Below, one piece after another: positions 26,624 through 37,657 of a DNA stretch of 64,000 nucleotides. The translations under genes were made by a program, and so were the position numbers. Position 1 is the first letter of the stretch, and the number at the start of each line of letters is the position of its first letter. This DNA is from Paraburkholderia eburnea (GTDB lineage Bacteria; Pseudomonadota; Gammaproteobacteria; Burkholderiales; Burkholderiaceae). The notes beneath the pieces are model-generated. The model had not been told where the DNA came from. It did not search any database and saw only the letters and a program-made list of their open reading frames with translations. The stretch spans positions 62,001-126,000 of the forward strand of contig NZ_PQGA01000015.1 in NCBI RefSeq assembly GCF_002917095.1, given 5' to 3'.

Positions 26624-27871
26624 ATGAAATTCCGAGCGATCATGGGCGCCCTGTGCGCAGCAGGTCTGATGGGCGGCGTTGCCACGGCGCAAGCTGCCGA
26701 GTCGATCGAAGTGCTGCACTGGTGGACGTCGGGCGGCGAATCGAAAGCCGTCGGCGTGCTCAAGGACGACATGCAGAAGCAGGGCTACACCTGGAAGGAC
26801 TTCGCCGTTGCCGGCGGCGCGGGCGCGGCAGCCATGACCGCGCTCAAGACCCAGGTGATCTCGGGCAACGCGCCTAGCGCCGCCCAGATCAAGGGTCCGC
26901 TGATCCAGGAATGGGCCGAGCAGGGCGTGCTTGTGCCGATCGACTCCGTCGCGGGCGACTGGAAGGCCAACCTGCCGCCGCAGATCGACAAGATCATTCA
27001 CGCGGACGGTCACTACGTCGGCGCGCCGTTCTCGGTGCACCGCGTGAACTGGCTGTGGCTCAACAAGGCCGCGCTCGACAAGGTGGGCGCCAAGCCGCCG
27101 ACCACGTGGCCGGAATTCTTCGCGCTGGCTGACAAGCTCAAGGCCGCGGGCATCCAGCCGGTCGCCGCAGGCGGCCAGCCGTGGCAGGACCTGACGCTGT
27201 GGGAAGACGTGGTCCTGTCGCAGGGCGCGGACTTCTACAAGAAGGCGATCGTCGATCTGGACCAGAAGACGCTGACGTCGGCGCAGATGGTCGGCGTGTT
27301 CGACACGGTCCGCAAGATCGAGTCGTACATGGATAACGGCCGCACGGGCCGCGACTGGAACCTCGCCACGGCCATGGTCATCAACGGCAAGGCCGGCATG
27401 CAGTTCATGGGCGACTGGGCCAAGGGCGAGTTCGCCAACGCGAACAAGAAGCCGGGTGCGGACTACATCTGCGCGCCGGTTCCGGGCACCTCGAAGGGCT
27501 ACACCTTCAACGTCGACTCGTTCGTGTTCTTCCAGCAGAAGGGCCAGAAGACGGCCACGCCGGGTCAGCTGGCGCTCGCGAAGACCATCATGAGCCCGGC
27601 CTTCCAGGAACAGTTCAGCCTCTACAAGGGTTCGATCCCGGTGCGTCTGGGCGTCGATATGAGCAAGTTCGACGATTGCGGCAAGCAGTCGTACGCGGAT
27701 GAGCAGACGGCCATCAAGGCCGGCGGCTACGTTCCGTCGCTCGCTCACGGCATGGCTCAGGCCGACGCGACGGCAGGCGCGATCACCGACGTCGTCACGA
27801 AGTTCATGAACTCGACGCAAGATTCGAAGAGCGCGGTTGAAGCGCTCGCGAAGGCTGCAAAGACGAAGTAA
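26624..27871 (+). CDS. sugar ABC transporter substrate-binding protein
   Basis: Periplasmic solute-binding protein (family 1) of 415 residues with signal peptide MKFRAIMGALCAAGLMGGVA...AQA. The mature part starts AESIEVLHWWTSGGESKAV, as in GtsA-like glucose/mannose binding proteins of Pseudomonas and Burkholderia. Further matches are 'YVGAPFSVHRVNWLWLNKA', 'QPWQDLTLWEDVVLSQG' and 'GMQFMGDWAKGEFA'. GGAGGAGAT precedes the ATG. First gene of a four-gene importer that faces zwf across a HexR-type operator; glucose is the likely substrate by family and context. Confidence 0.93.
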   Translation: MKFRAIMGALCAAGLMGGVATAQAAESIEVLHWWTSGGESKAVGVLKDDMQKQGYTWKDFAVAGGAGAAAMTALKTQVISGNAPSAAQIKGPLIQEWAEQGVLVPIDSVAGDWKANLPPQIDKIIHADGHYVGAPFSVHRVNWLWLNKAALDKVGAKPPTTWPEFFALADKLKAAGIQPVAAGGQPWQDLTLWEDVVLSQGADFYKKAIVDLDQKTLTSAQMVGVFDTVRKIESYMDNGRTGRDWNLATAMVINGKAGMQFMGDWAKGEFANANKKPGADYICAPVPGTSKGYTFNVDSFVFFQQKGQKTATPGQLALAKTIMSPAFQEQFSLYKGSIPVRLGVDMSKFDDCGKQSYADEQTAIKAGGYVPSLAHGMAQADATAGAITDVVTKFMNSTQDSKSAVEALAKAAKTK

Positions 27872-28030
27872 GCAGTCGGCTTGTGTCTTGTGAAGTGAAG
27901 TAAGACGGGGTGTGCCGTTTGCGTTGCGCATACGGCGCACCCCGGGCATGACGGTTCAACCCGAACCCCATCATCGTGCGCGAAGTCCCGAAGTCCATTC
28001 GACCTTTCGCACCGTAACAGGAGTTGCGCA

Positions 28031-28975
28031 GTGACTGCTTCTCTTAGCGGCAACGGCAAGGCGGCCACGCCTGCTGAATCGCGCCGCGCGTCGCCCATGG
28101 CGGCGCTTGCAGACCGCTGGATCCCGAAGCTGGTGCTTTCGCCCAGCATCCTGATCAGCCTTGTGTTCGTCTACGGCTTCATCGCCATTACCGGCTATAT
28201 CTCGCTGTCCAATTCGCGATTGATGCCGCGCTACGATTTTGCAGGCTTCGACCGTTACAGCGAGCTGTTCTCGAACGACGTCTGGTGGACGTCGGCGCAG
28301 AACCTCGGCTGGTTCGGCATTCCGTTTATCGTTATCTGCGTGTTTCTCGGCCTCTTTCTCGCGATCCTGCTCGACCAGCAGATTCGCCAGGAAGGCGCGC
28401 TGCGCGCGGTGTTCCTCTACCCGATGGCGCTCTCGTACATCGTGACGGGGACGGCCTGGCAGTGGATCTTCAACCCGGATCTCGGTCTCCAGCAGGTGCT
28501 GCACGACTGGGGCTGGACGAGCTTCCAGCTCGGCTGGCTCAACGACCCGGACAAGGCGATCTTCTGTATCGTCGTCGCGGCGGCGTGGCAGTCCACCGGC
28601 TTTTGCATGGCGCTGTTCCTCGCCGGTTTGCGCGGTGTCGACAGCGAGATCTTCAAGGCCGCCCAGGTGGATGGCGCGACGCTGCCCACGATCTACCGCA
28701 AGATCGTGATTCCGAGCATGCGTCCGGTGTTCTTCTCGGTGCTGCTGATCCTGTGTCACATCACGATCAAGACGTTCGACCTGGTTGTCGCGCTGACCGC
28801 AGGGGGACCTGGCACGTCGTCGTCGCTGCCGGCCATCTTCATGTACACGTTTTCGTTCAACCGCGGGCAACTCGGCGTCGGCGCAGCTTCGTCGATGATG
28901 ATGCTCGCGACGGTGGTGGCCGTGCTCGTGCCGCTCATGTACCTGGAATCGAGGAGCACGCGCAATGCAGCCTAA
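28031..28975 (+). CDS. sugar ABC transporter permease (MalF type)
   Basis: Inner-membrane subunit of 314 residues with about six hydrophobic segments. The EAA loop that docks on the ATPase reads 'EIFKAAQVDGATLPTIYRKI'. Starts at GTG 28031 with a GGAG site ahead; the ATG-less start is supported by signal and spacing. It follows the binding-protein gene after 159 bases and overlaps the next permease by 11 bases, so the two are translationally linked. Confidence 0.93.
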   Translation: MTASLSGNGKAATPAESRRASPMAALADRWIPKLVLSPSILISLVFVYGFIAITGYISLSNSRLMPRYDFAGFDRYSELFSNDVWWTSAQNLGWFGIPFIVICVFLGLFLAILLDQQIRQEGALRAVFLYPMALSYIVTGTAWQWIFNPDLGLQQVLHDWGWTSFQLGWLNDPDKAIFCIVVAAAWQSTGFCMALFLAGLRGVDSEIFKAAQVDGATLPTIYRKIVIPSMRPVFFSVLLILCHITIKTFDLVVALTAGGPGTSSSLPAIFMYTFSFNRGQLGVGAASSMMMLATVVAVLVPLMYLESRSTRNAA

Positions 28976-29822
28976 GATGAAGCTGAGCCGCGTTTTCATC
29001 TACGCGGTATTGATTCTGTTCGCGTTGTACTTCCTGTTCCCGCTCTACGTGATGCTCTCGACGTCGTTCAAGACGCTCGACGAACTGCACACGGGCAACA
29101 TGCTCACGCTGCCCGGACACCCGAGCTTCGCGCCGTGGGTGAAGGCATGGAGCGAGGCCTGTACCGGCGTGCGTTGCGACGGCATGCAGCCGTTCTTCAT
29201 GAACTCGGTGAAGATGGTGATTCCGGCCGTGCTGATCTCGTCGATCATCGGCGCGTTCAACGGCTACGTGCTCACGCACTGGCGCTTCCGTGGCGCGGAT
29301 GCGCTCTTCACGATGCTGCTGGTGGGCTGCTTCATCCCGTTCCAGGCCATCCTGTTGCCGATGGCGCGCCTCGAAGGCTTCTTCGGCCTCTCGAACACGA
29401 TTGGCGGTCTGGTGCTGGTGCACGTCGTCTACGGTATCGCGTTCACGACGATGTTCTTCCGCAACTTCTACGTGAGCGTGCCGGCTGAACTCGTGAAGGC
29501 CGCGCGCATCGACGGCGCCGGTTTCTTCATGATCTTCACGCGCATCATGATGCCGATCTCGCTGCCGATTTTCATGGTGTGCCTGATCTGGCAATTCACG
29601 CAGATCTGGAATGACTTCCTGTTCGGTATCGTGTTCTCGGGCGTCGATTCGATGCCGATCACGGTGGCGCTGAACAATCTCGTGAACACGTCCACGGGCG
29701 TGAAGGAATACAACGTCGACATGGCCGGCGCGATCATCGCCGCGCTGCCCACGCTGCTCGTCTACGTGATCGCCGGCCGCTACTTCGTGCGCGGTCTCAC
29801 GGCGGGCGCGGTGAAGGGCTAA
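28965..29822 (+). CDS. sugar ABC transporter permease (MalG type)
   Basis: Partner membrane subunit, 285 residues. It has the typical opening FALYFLFPLYVMLSTSFKTL, the EAA loop 'ELVKAARIDGAGFFMIFTRI', and the terminal 'RYFVRGLTAGAVKG'. GAGGAG lies in the end of the preceding gene. A short Cys-containing insert (EACTGVRCDG) in the first periplasmic loop is typical of the glucose-type importers in this group. Confidence 0.93.
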   Translation: MQPKMKLSRVFIYAVLILFALYFLFPLYVMLSTSFKTLDELHTGNMLTLPGHPSFAPWVKAWSEACTGVRCDGMQPFFMNSVKMVIPAVLISSIIGAFNGYVLTHWRFRGADALFTMLLVGCFIPFQAILLPMARLEGFFGLSNTIGGLVLVHVVYGIAFTTMFFRNFYVSVPAELVKAARIDGAGFFMIFTRIMMPISLPIFMVCLIWQFTQIWNDFLFGIVFSGVDSMPITVALNNLVNTSTGVKEYNVDMAGAIIAALPTLLVYVIAGRYFVRGLTAGAVKG

Positions 29823-29903
29823 CACCTGTCGGCCAGTGTTCGTGCAGGGCACGGACGCTGGCCCCACGCAGAGCGCTGCGTATCGATTAAAAGGATTCAT
29901 AGC

Positions 29904-31022
<1,119 letters not shown>

Positions 31023-31048
31023 TTTCCGCGCGTCGCTGTAAAAAAGAA

Positions 31049-31085
31049 AAACCCGTTCGCTGCGCAAGCAGGAACGGGTTTTTTG
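31049..31085 (+). terminator. intrinsic terminator of the sugar ABC operon
   Basis: AACCCGTTC and GAACGGGTT flank a 13-base loop containing a small TGCGCAA hairpin; a T-run follows immediately. Confidence 0.88.
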
Positions 31086-31114
31086 TTGTCGGTGTGTGCT
31101 CGGGCTAGGTCGGA

Positions 31115-31885
31115 TCAGAGATGACCGTGCTGGCCGTGTCCATGCCCATGCAGCGGCTGCAACAGCACGAGCACTGCGCCCGCGCCGCCGTCATGCGGCC
31201 GGGCCTGGCAGAACGCGATCACCTCTTCCTTCTGCACGAGCCACGCGCGCACTTTGCCCTTGAGCACGGGTTCCTTGCCGACGGAGCCGAGTCCCTTGCC
31301 GTGAATCACGCGCACGCAGCGCAGCCCGCGCTTGCCGGCTTCGCGGATGAACGTCTGCAGGGACTCGCGCGCTTCCTCGCGGCGCATGCCGTGCAGATCG
31401 AGCTGCGCCTGCACGATCCAGGTGCCGCGCCGCAGCTTCTTGACGACTTCCTCGCTGATGCCGGGGCGGTGATAGTAGAGCGAGTCGTCGGTATCGAGCA
31501 GGGCCTCGGGATCGAATTCGTCGGAGATAGCTTCGTGCAGGACGGCCTGTTCGTCGAGGCGGGTCTGCAACGGCAACGGTACGGGGGCCGAGCGGCGCGG
31601 CTGGGCACGCGGCGGCGCCACGAGCGGCGCGACCGAGCCGACCTCGCGGCGGAACAGATCGCTGTCGGCGGCGGCTTCCACGCGCGCGGCCTGGGCCGCG
31701 ACACGTTCGCGCTCGCGCTGGCGCGTCTGGGTCTTGAGCGCGTCGCGCAGGCTGCCGAGGCCGGAAAAACCGCTGGCCGCCTTGCCGGGTTCCAGTGCGG
31801 GCGCGGGGGCCGTGACGGGCGCCGCCGCGGGGCGCGGGCTGGCGGGGCGCTTGGGTTCGCCCGGATGGGGGACGTTCTTGGGCAT
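31115..31885 (-). CDS. Smr domain protein (MutS2/Smr family)
   Basis: 256 residues. The N-terminal ~165 are Ala/Pro-rich and then Arg/Glu-rich (helical 'TQTRQRERERVAAQAARVEA'). The Smr domain follows: VQAQLDLHGMRREEARESLQ carries the LDLHG motif and RCVRVIHGKGLGSVGKEP the HGxG motif. Smr domains are DNA nicking/structure-specific nucleases. The C-terminus is His-rich (HGHGHGQHGHL), possibly metal-binding. It stands downstream of trxB on the same strand. Confidence 0.9.
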   Translation of the reverse strand: MPKNVPHPGEPKRPASPRPAAAPVTAPAPALEPGKAASGFSGLGSLRDALKTQTRQRERERVAAQAARVEAAADSDLFRREVGSVAPLVAPPRAQPRRSAPVPLPLQTRLDEQAVLHEAISDEFDPEALLDTDDSLYYHRPGISEEVVKKLRRGTWIVQAQLDLHGMRREEARESLQTFIREAGKRGLRCVRVIHGKGLGSVGKEPVLKGKVRAWLVQKEEVIAFCQARPHDGGAGAVLVLLQPLHGHGHGQHGHL

Positions 31886-32073
31886 GACGAAAGAAACGAG
31901 AGAACGAAAGGCGCTGGTTGAGTCGATTCCGACGCGGCGAAATGCCGCGCGACGTCCGACGACGAAGCCAATGAAAAAGGGCCGCCGGCTGGCTGGCCGC
32001 GACCCTCTTGCAATGCGCCGCCAGACTTCAGGGCGCTATTTTACCGGCTTGACGGCTGTGGCCTGGCTTCGGC

Positions 32074-33069
32074 TTAACGTTCCGCTTCGGCGCTCATCAC
32101 GTGCGCCTGGCCGAGTTCGTGCACGCTTTCCAGGTAGCGCTGCGCGTCGAGCGCGGCCATGCAGCCCGTGCCGGCGCTGGTGATCGCCTGGCGATAGACG
32201 TGATCCTGCACGTCGCCTGCCGCGAACACGCCCGCCACGCTGGTGCCGGTGGCGTTGCCGCTCAGGCCGCCGTTCGTGATGATGTAGCCGTTCTTCATCT
32301 CCAGCTGGCCTTCGAAGATGTCGGTGTTCGGCTTGTGGCCGATCGCCACGAACACGCCTTGCAGGTCGAGATCGGTGGTTTCGCCGGTCTTCACGTTCTT
32401 GATGCGCAGGCCGTTTACGCCGCCTTCGTTGCCCTTGACCTCGTCGATCACGTTATCCCACTTGATTTCGACGACGCCTTCCTTTTCTTTCTCCAGCAGG
32501 CGGTCGATCAGGATCGGCTCGGCGCGGAACTTGTCGCGGCGGTGGACCACCGTGACCTTGCTGGCGATGCCCGACAGATAAAGCGCTTCCTCGACCGCCG
32601 TGTTGCCGCCGCCGATCACGGCGACGTGCTGGTTGCGGTAGAAGAAACCGTCGCAGGTCGCGCAGGCCGACACGCCGCGGCCCATGAACAGCTCTTCGCT
32701 GGGCAGGCCGAGGTATTGCGCCGATGCGCCCGTCGCGATGATCAGCGAGTCGCAGGTGTATTCGGCCGAATCGCCGATCAGGCGGATCGGCTTTTCATCG
32801 AGTTTGGCGGTGTGGATGTGATCGAACACGATTTCCGTGTTGAAGCGCTCCGCATGTTCCAGGAAACGCTGCATCAGTTCCGGGCCTTGCACGCCGTTCG
32901 GGTCGGCGGGCCAGTTTTCCACGTCGGTCGTGGTCATCAACTGACCGCCCTGGGCCAGACCGGTGACGAGCAGCGGCGAGAGATTCGCGCGCGCCGCATA
33001 AACGGCTGCCGTGTAGCCGGCGGGGCCGGAACCGAGAATCAGGACTTTGGCGTGTTTGGTTGCGGACAT
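32074..33069 (-). CDS. trxB: thioredoxin-disulfide reductase
   Basis: FAD/NADPH enzyme keeping thioredoxin reduced. FAD motif ILGSGPAGYTAAVYAARANL, redox-active pair in SACATCDGFFYRNQ (CATC), NADPH motif VAVIGGGNTAVEEALYLS, and the C-terminal FAD segment VAGVFAAGDVQDHVYRQAIT. The 331-residue length is slightly above normal because of a short C-terminal tail. Divergent from ftsK. Confidence 0.97.
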   Translation of the reverse strand: MSATKHAKVLILGSGPAGYTAAVYAARANLSPLLVTGLAQGGQLMTTTDVENWPADPNGVQGPELMQRFLEHAERFNTEIVFDHIHTAKLDEKPIRLIGDSAEYTCDSLIIATGASAQYLGLPSEELFMGRGVSACATCDGFFYRNQHVAVIGGGNTAVEEALYLSGIASKVTVVHRRDKFRAEPILIDRLLEKEKEGVVEIKWDNVIDEVKGNEGGVNGLRIKNVKTGETTDLDLQGVFVAIGHKPNTDIFEGQLEMKNGYIITNGGLSGNATGTSVAGVFAAGDVQDHVYRQAITSAGTGCMAALDAQRYLESVHELGQAHVMSAEAER

Positions 33070-33435
33070 GGTCGAATTCCGTTGAAGGCGCTGCGTGGCG
33101 GATAGCCGGCGCGGCTGCCGGGGGTTCGCATGGGCCGCACAGCGGTGGGGCGGCGCTCATGCAGGTAGTTGGGTATCAGCGCGTAATTATAAAGGCCGGG
33201 TGAGACGGATGTGTCATGAGGGTTTCTCATCGCGGCGATAGCGCTTCCGGAGCCTGCGCAGCGTTGTAATAGCAGCGCCCACGCCGTTGTCAGTTACCGT
33301 CATTTACAGCCCCGGGCCGCCGGGGCCGAAACAACGCGTTTACAATAGGCCGGATCGGACGGCCGCCGCGCCCGTCTGCCGGGGCGTCCGGCAGCGCGCC
33401 CGCGCCGCGCAAGCATCAAGAGTCACCGGGATTCA
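33070..33435. other. trxB-ftsK divergent intergenic region
   Basis: 366 bases with no supported gene; it must hold promoters for both flanking genes. I could not identify a convincing -35/-10 pair. Confidence 0.4.
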
Positions 33436-35748
33436 ATGGCCAAAGCTCCCTTTTCCGCGCAGGCGCAGGCATTGCCTCACCGCATGTCGCGTCTTTTCAC
33501 CGAAATCCGCTGGATCCTGCAGGTCGCGCTAGGCGTGTTCCTGCTGATGGCGCTCATCAGCTACAGCCGCCGCGATCCGAGCTGGACCCATGCCGCCCAG
33601 GTCGACCACATCTCGAACTGGGCCGGGCGCGTGGGCGCCTGGACTTCGGACATCCTGCTGCTGCTGTTCGGCCTGTCGGCCTACTGGTGGGTCGTGATCC
33701 TAGCGCGGCATATTTCGAAGAACTACCGCCGCATCACGCGTCACGAGGCGCTCGACGACGAAGAAGACCAGCCGCGCGACCATAGCTGGATCGCCGAGGG
33801 CTTCGCCTTCGTGCTGGTGCTGCTCGCCTGCGACGGCATCGAGGCGCTGCGCATGTGGTCGCTCAAGGTGCAGCTGCCGCGCGCGCCCGGCGGCGTGGTG
33901 GGGGAGGCCGTGGCGCGCGGCGTCTCGCATGCGCTCGGCTTCACGGGCGGCACGCTCGCGCTGCTGCTGGCGCTCGGCATCGGCCTGTCGCTGTATTTCC
34001 GTTTTTCGTGGCTTTCCGTGTCGGAAAAGGTCGGCGAATCGATCATCAACGCCGTGACCATGGCGCGCCTGCGCCGCGAAGCGCGCAGCGACCGCAAGCT
34101 CGGCGAGGCCGCCGCGGTCAAGCGCGAAGGCAAGGTCGAGCGCGGCCGCGTGAAGATCGAGGAGCACGAGCCGGTCACGATCGTGCCGCCGGTGGTCACG
34201 CCGCAGCGCTCCGAGCGCGTGGAGAAGGAGCGCCAGGTGCCGCTCTTCACCGACCTGCCGGGCGACTCCACCTTGCCGGCGATCTCGCTGCTCGACCCCG
34301 CGCCCGCCGCGCAGGAAACCATCTCGGACGACACGCTCGAATTCACCTCGCGTCTCATCGAGAAAAAGCTCAAGGACTTCGGCGTCGATGTGGCCGTGGT
34401 CGCCGCCTATCCCGGCCCGGTCGTGACGCGCTACGAAATCGAGCCCGCGACCGGCGTGAAGGGCAGCCAGATCGTCAATCTCGCGAAGGATCTCGCGCGC
34501 TCGCTTTCGCTCGTGTCGATCCGCGTGGTGGAGACGATTCCGGGCAAGAACTGCATGGCGCTCGAACTGCCGAACCAGCGCCGCCAGACCGTGCGCCTGT
34601 CGGAAATTCTCGGCTCGGCGGTCTATGCCGACGCGCCTTCGGCGCTCACCATGGGTCTGGGCAAGGACATCGGCGGCAAGCCGGTGTGCGCCGATCTCGC
34701 CAAGATGCCTCACCTGCTGGTGGCCGGCACGACCGGTTCGGGCAAGTCGGTGGGCATCAACGCGATGATCCTGTCGCTGCTCTACAAGGCGAGCGCGGAA
34801 CAGGTCCGCATGATCCTGATCGACCCGAAGATGCTCGAAATGAGCGTCTACGAAGGCATTCCGCATCTGCTCTGCCCGGTCGTGACCGACATGCGCCAGG
34901 CCGGCAACGCGCTGAACTGGACCGTCGCCGAGATGGAGCGCCGCTACAAGCTCATGAGCAAGCTGGGCGTGCGTAACCTCGCGGGCTACAACAACAAGAT
35001 CGAGGAAGCGAACAAGCGCGAGGAAAAGATTCCGAACCCGTTCAGCCTCACGCCGGACGATCCGGAACCGTGCCAGAAGCTGCCGCATATCGTCGTGGTG
35101 ATCGACGAACTGGCCGATCTGATGATGGTGGTCGGCAAGAAGGTCGAGGAGCTGATCGCGCGGATCGCGCAGAAGGCGCGCGCGGCTGGCATCCACCTGA
35201 TTCTGGCGACGCAGCGCCCGTCGGTGGACGTCATCACGGGTCTGATCAAGGCCAACGTGCCCACGCGCATGGCGTTCCAGGTGTCGTCGAAGATCGACTC
35301 GCGCACGATTCTCGACCAGATGGGCGCGGAATCGCTGCTCGGCATGGGCGACATGCTGTATCTGCCGCCGGGCAGCGGGCTGCCGGTGCGCGTGCACGGC
35401 GCGTTCGTCGGCGACGACGAAGTGCATCGCGTGGTGGACAAGCTCAAGGAGCAGGGCGAGCCGAACTATATCGAGGGCATTCTCGAAGGCGGCGTGACGG
35501 GCGAGGGCGACGAGGGCACGGCAAGTGCTTCGGGCACGGGCGACGAGTCCGATCCGCTTTACGATCAGGCTGTCGAGGTGGTCATCAAGAACAAGCGCGC
35601 GTCGATCTCGCTCGTGCAGCGGCATCTGCGCATCGGGTATAACCGTGCTGCGCGGCTGCTCGAACAGATGGAGCAGTCGGGGCTGGTTTCGGCGATGTCG
35701 TCGAGCGGCAACCGCGAAATCCTCGCGCCCACGCGCGACGCCGACTAA
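33436..35748 (+). CDS. ftsK: DNA translocase FtsK
   Basis: Septal DNA pump coupling division to chromosome dimer resolution. The 770-residue, short-linker form has four transmembrane segments in the first ~190 residues, then a ~110-residue charged linker. The motor domain follows, with Walker A VAGTTGSGKSVGINAMILSL, Walker B 'LPHIVVVIDELADLMMVVG', and 'ARAAGIHLILATQRPSVDVI'. At the end is the DNA-reading gamma winged helix (DPLYDQAVEVVIKNKRASIS ... 'RHLRIGYNRAARLLEQME'). Followed by lolA after 56 bases. Confidence 0.97.
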   Translation: MAKAPFSAQAQALPHRMSRLFTEIRWILQVALGVFLLMALISYSRRDPSWTHAAQVDHISNWAGRVGAWTSDILLLLFGLSAYWWVVILARHISKNYRRITRHEALDDEEDQPRDHSWIAEGFAFVLVLLACDGIEALRMWSLKVQLPRAPGGVVGEAVARGVSHALGFTGGTLALLLALGIGLSLYFRFSWLSVSEKVGESIINAVTMARLRREARSDRKLGEAAAVKREGKVERGRVKIEEHEPVTIVPPVVTPQRSERVEKERQVPLFTDLPGDSTLPAISLLDPAPAAQETISDDTLEFTSRLIEKKLKDFGVDVAVVAAYPGPVVTRYEIEPATGVKGSQIVNLAKDLARSLSLVSIRVVETIPGKNCMALELPNQRRQTVRLSEILGSAVYADAPSALTMGLGKDIGGKPVCADLAKMPHLLVAGTTGSGKSVGINAMILSLLYKASAEQVRMILIDPKMLEMSVYEGIPHLLCPVVTDMRQAGNALNWTVAEMERRYKLMSKLGVRNLAGYNNKIEEANKREEKIPNPFSLTPDDPEPCQKLPHIVVVIDELADLMMVVGKKVEELIARIAQKARAAGIHLILATQRPSVDVITGLIKANVPTRMAFQVSSKIDSRTILDQMGAESLLGMGDMLYLPPGSGLPVRVHGAFVGDDEVHRVVDKLKEQGEPNYIEGILEGGVTGEGDEGTASASGTGDESDPLYDQAVEVVIKNKRASISLVQRHLRIGYNRAARLLEQMEQSGLVSAMSSSGNREILAPTRDAD

Positions 35749-35804
35749 TTACGCCGCTGCGCCGCTACGGTGCGCGAACCCCATTCGCTATTGGAGAACG
35801 ATAG

Positions 35805-36515
35805 ATGCAGTTTTTCGCAGGACATTCCGCAGGCTCAACGCTGGCGCGCGCGGGCCGCTCGCTCGCGGTAGCGCTGGGCGCGACGCTCGTGATGGCGGGC
35901 CATGCTTACGCCAGCGGCACCGACCAGCTCAAGCAGTTCGTCAGCCAGGTCCACGCCGCGCGCGGCAGCTTCGTGCAGCGCGAACTCAAACCGCCTTCAA
36001 ACGCCCAGAACACCAGCGACGCCATCGCCACGGCCACGCTCAACGCCAAGGTGTCGAGCGGCACCTTCGTGTTCTCGCGTCCGGGCAAGTTCGTCTGGTC
36101 GTATGAGAAGCCGTACCAGCAACTGCTGCAATCGGACGGCGACAACCTCTACGTCTACGACAAGGACCTGAACCAGGTCACCGAGCGCAAGCTCGGCGGC
36201 GCGCTCGGCGCGAGCCCGGCGGCGATCCTGTTCGGCAGCAACGATCTGGACAAGAACTTCACGCTCTCGGATGCGGGCGTGAAGAACGGCATCGACTGGC
36301 TCGAACTGATTCCGAAGTCGAAGGACACGCAGTTCAAGAGCGTGGGCATCGGCTTTCGCGACGGCAACCTCGAAGCGATGGAGCTGCATGACGTGTTCGG
36401 CAACGTGACGCTGCTGACCTTCTCCAACATCGAGAAGAACCCGTCGCTACCGGCCTCGACGTTCAAGTTCGTGCGGCCCAAGGGCGCCGATCTCATCACC
36501 GGCGGCGCGAACTGA
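35805..36515 (+). CDS. lolA: outer-membrane lipoprotein carrier protein LolA
   Basis: Periplasmic chaperone shuttling lipoproteins from LolCDE to LolB. The 236-residue precursor has an N-terminal signal region ending ~HAYA-SG (residue ~37). The LolA fold follows: 'QLKQFVSQVHAARGSFVQRE', 'FVFSRPGKFVWSYEKPYQQL', 'DNLYVYDKDLNQVTERKLG' and 'DVFGNVTLLTFSNIEKNPSL'. TTGGAGAACG precedes the ATG. Likely co-transcribed with ftsK. Confidence 0.95.
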   Translation: MQFFAGHSAGSTLARAGRSLAVALGATLVMAGHAYASGTDQLKQFVSQVHAARGSFVQRELKPPSNAQNTSDAIATATLNAKVSSGTFVFSRPGKFVWSYEKPYQQLLQSDGDNLYVYDKDLNQVTERKLGGALGASPAAILFGSNDLDKNFTLSDAGVKNGIDWLELIPKSKDTQFKSVGIGFRDGNLEAMELHDVFGNVTLLTFSNIEKNPSLPASTFKFVRPKGADLITGGAN

Positions 36516-36532
36516 TCCGCGCGTAGCCTGAA

Positions 36533-36569
36533 GTAAAGAGGGGCGGCTCATCGGGCCGCCCCTCTTTAC
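36533..36569. terminator. terminator after lolA
   Basis: GTAAAGAGGGGCGGC pairs with GCCGCCCCTCTTTAC around a short loop, with TTTTC beyond. It lies between convergent lolA and the metallo-hydrolase and could act on both strands. Confidence 0.85.
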
Positions 36570-36586
36570 TTTTCAGCGATGACTTT

Positions 36587-37657
36587 TTAAGCGGAGAAGC
36601 GGATCACGCCATCCTCGCCGATCTGGCGCGTGAGCTTGCCTTCGAGCCAGAGCAGATGCAGGTGCGCCAGCGCCTCGCCCAGTGCGAAGGTCAGTTGATG
36701 CATGTCGAGCTTGCGCTTGAACATGAGCGGCACGATGTCAGCGGCGCATTGCGGCGCGCTCGCGCAGGCTTCCAGCACTTCGGCCAGACGCGCATCGTGG
36801 TGCGCGCGCAGTTGCGCGATGCGCGTATGCAGGCCGCGGAACGGCTTGCCGTGCGAGGGCAGCACGAGCGTGTTTTCCGCCATCGTCTCGTAACGGCCCA
36901 GCGATTCCAGATAGAGGCCGAGCGGATTGCCTTCCGGCTCCATATCGAACACCGACACGTTCGTCGAGATGCGCGGCAGCACCATGTCGCCCGAAATCAG
37001 CACGCCCGATTCCTCGCACAGCAGCGCGCAATGCTCGGGCGAATGGCCGAAGCCCGTGACGACGCGCCAGTCGCGCCCGCCGATCTTCACCGTATCGGCT
37101 TCGCGCAGGCGCCGGTACTGCGAGGGCAGCGCGGGCACGAGGTTCGAGTAGTAGTTCCGCCGCGTGCGCAGTTGATCGAGCGAGCCTTCATCGGTCACGC
37201 CATGGCGCGCGAAATGGCGCGCCGCGCCTTCTCCGCCGGCGTTCGAGCCGTTGCCCGAAGCCAGCACGCAGGCGCTCATATATTCGCCGAGCGTCGTCCA
37301 CAGGCGCACGTCCCAGCGCTGCTTGTCGCCGCCTGCGCAAATCCAGTGTGCAAGCCCGATATGGTCCGGATGACAGTGCGTGACCAGCACGCGCAGCACC
37401 GGCAGGCCGTCGAGCTGGCTTTCGAACACCTGCTCCCAGTGCGCCTTGATCGTGTCGTCGGTGATGCCGCAGTCCACCACGGTCCAGCCCTGCTGGCCGT
37501 CGATCTCGTCGCGCAGCAGCCAGAGGTTGATGTGATCGAGCACGAAGGGCAGCGGCATGCGCAGCCATTTCACGCCGGGCGCGACATCGAAAGCGATGCC
37601 GGCGTCGGGCAGGGTATCGGCGAAAGGGTAGTCGAGCTGGTGTTCGAGGGCGTTCAT
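36587..37657 (-). CDS. metallo-beta-lactamase-fold hydrolase (glyoxalase II-like)
   Basis: 356-residue cytoplasmic enzyme with the metal motif VTHCHPDHIGLAHWICAGG (HxHxDH variant: H-C-H-P-D-H), 'FGHSPEHCALLCEESGVLIS' with the third His, 'GDMVLPRIS' and 'LVLPSHGKPFRGLHTRIAQL'. The C-terminal ~70 residues form the winged-helix-like tail seen in LACTB2-type proteins (ending 'HLLWLEGKLTRQIGEDGVI'). The substrate is unknown; thioester or nucleic-acid hydrolysis is typical of relatives. Divergent from the MerR gene. Confidence 0.9.
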   Translation of the reverse strand: MNALEHQLDYPFADTLPDAGIAFDVAPGVKWLRMPLPFVLDHINLWLLRDEIDGQQGWTVVDCGITDDTIKAHWEQVFESQLDGLPVLRVLVTHCHPDHIGLAHWICAGGDKQRWDVRLWTTLGEYMSACVLASGNGSNAGGEGAARHFARHGVTDEGSLDQLRTRRNYYSNLVPALPSQYRRLREADTVKIGGRDWRVVTGFGHSPEHCALLCEESGVLISGDMVLPRISTNVSVFDMEPEGNPLGLYLESLGRYETMAENTLVLPSHGKPFRGLHTRIAQLRAHHDARLAEVLEACASAPQCAADIVPLMFKRKLDMHQLTFALGEALAHLHLLWLEGKLTRQIGEDGVIRFSA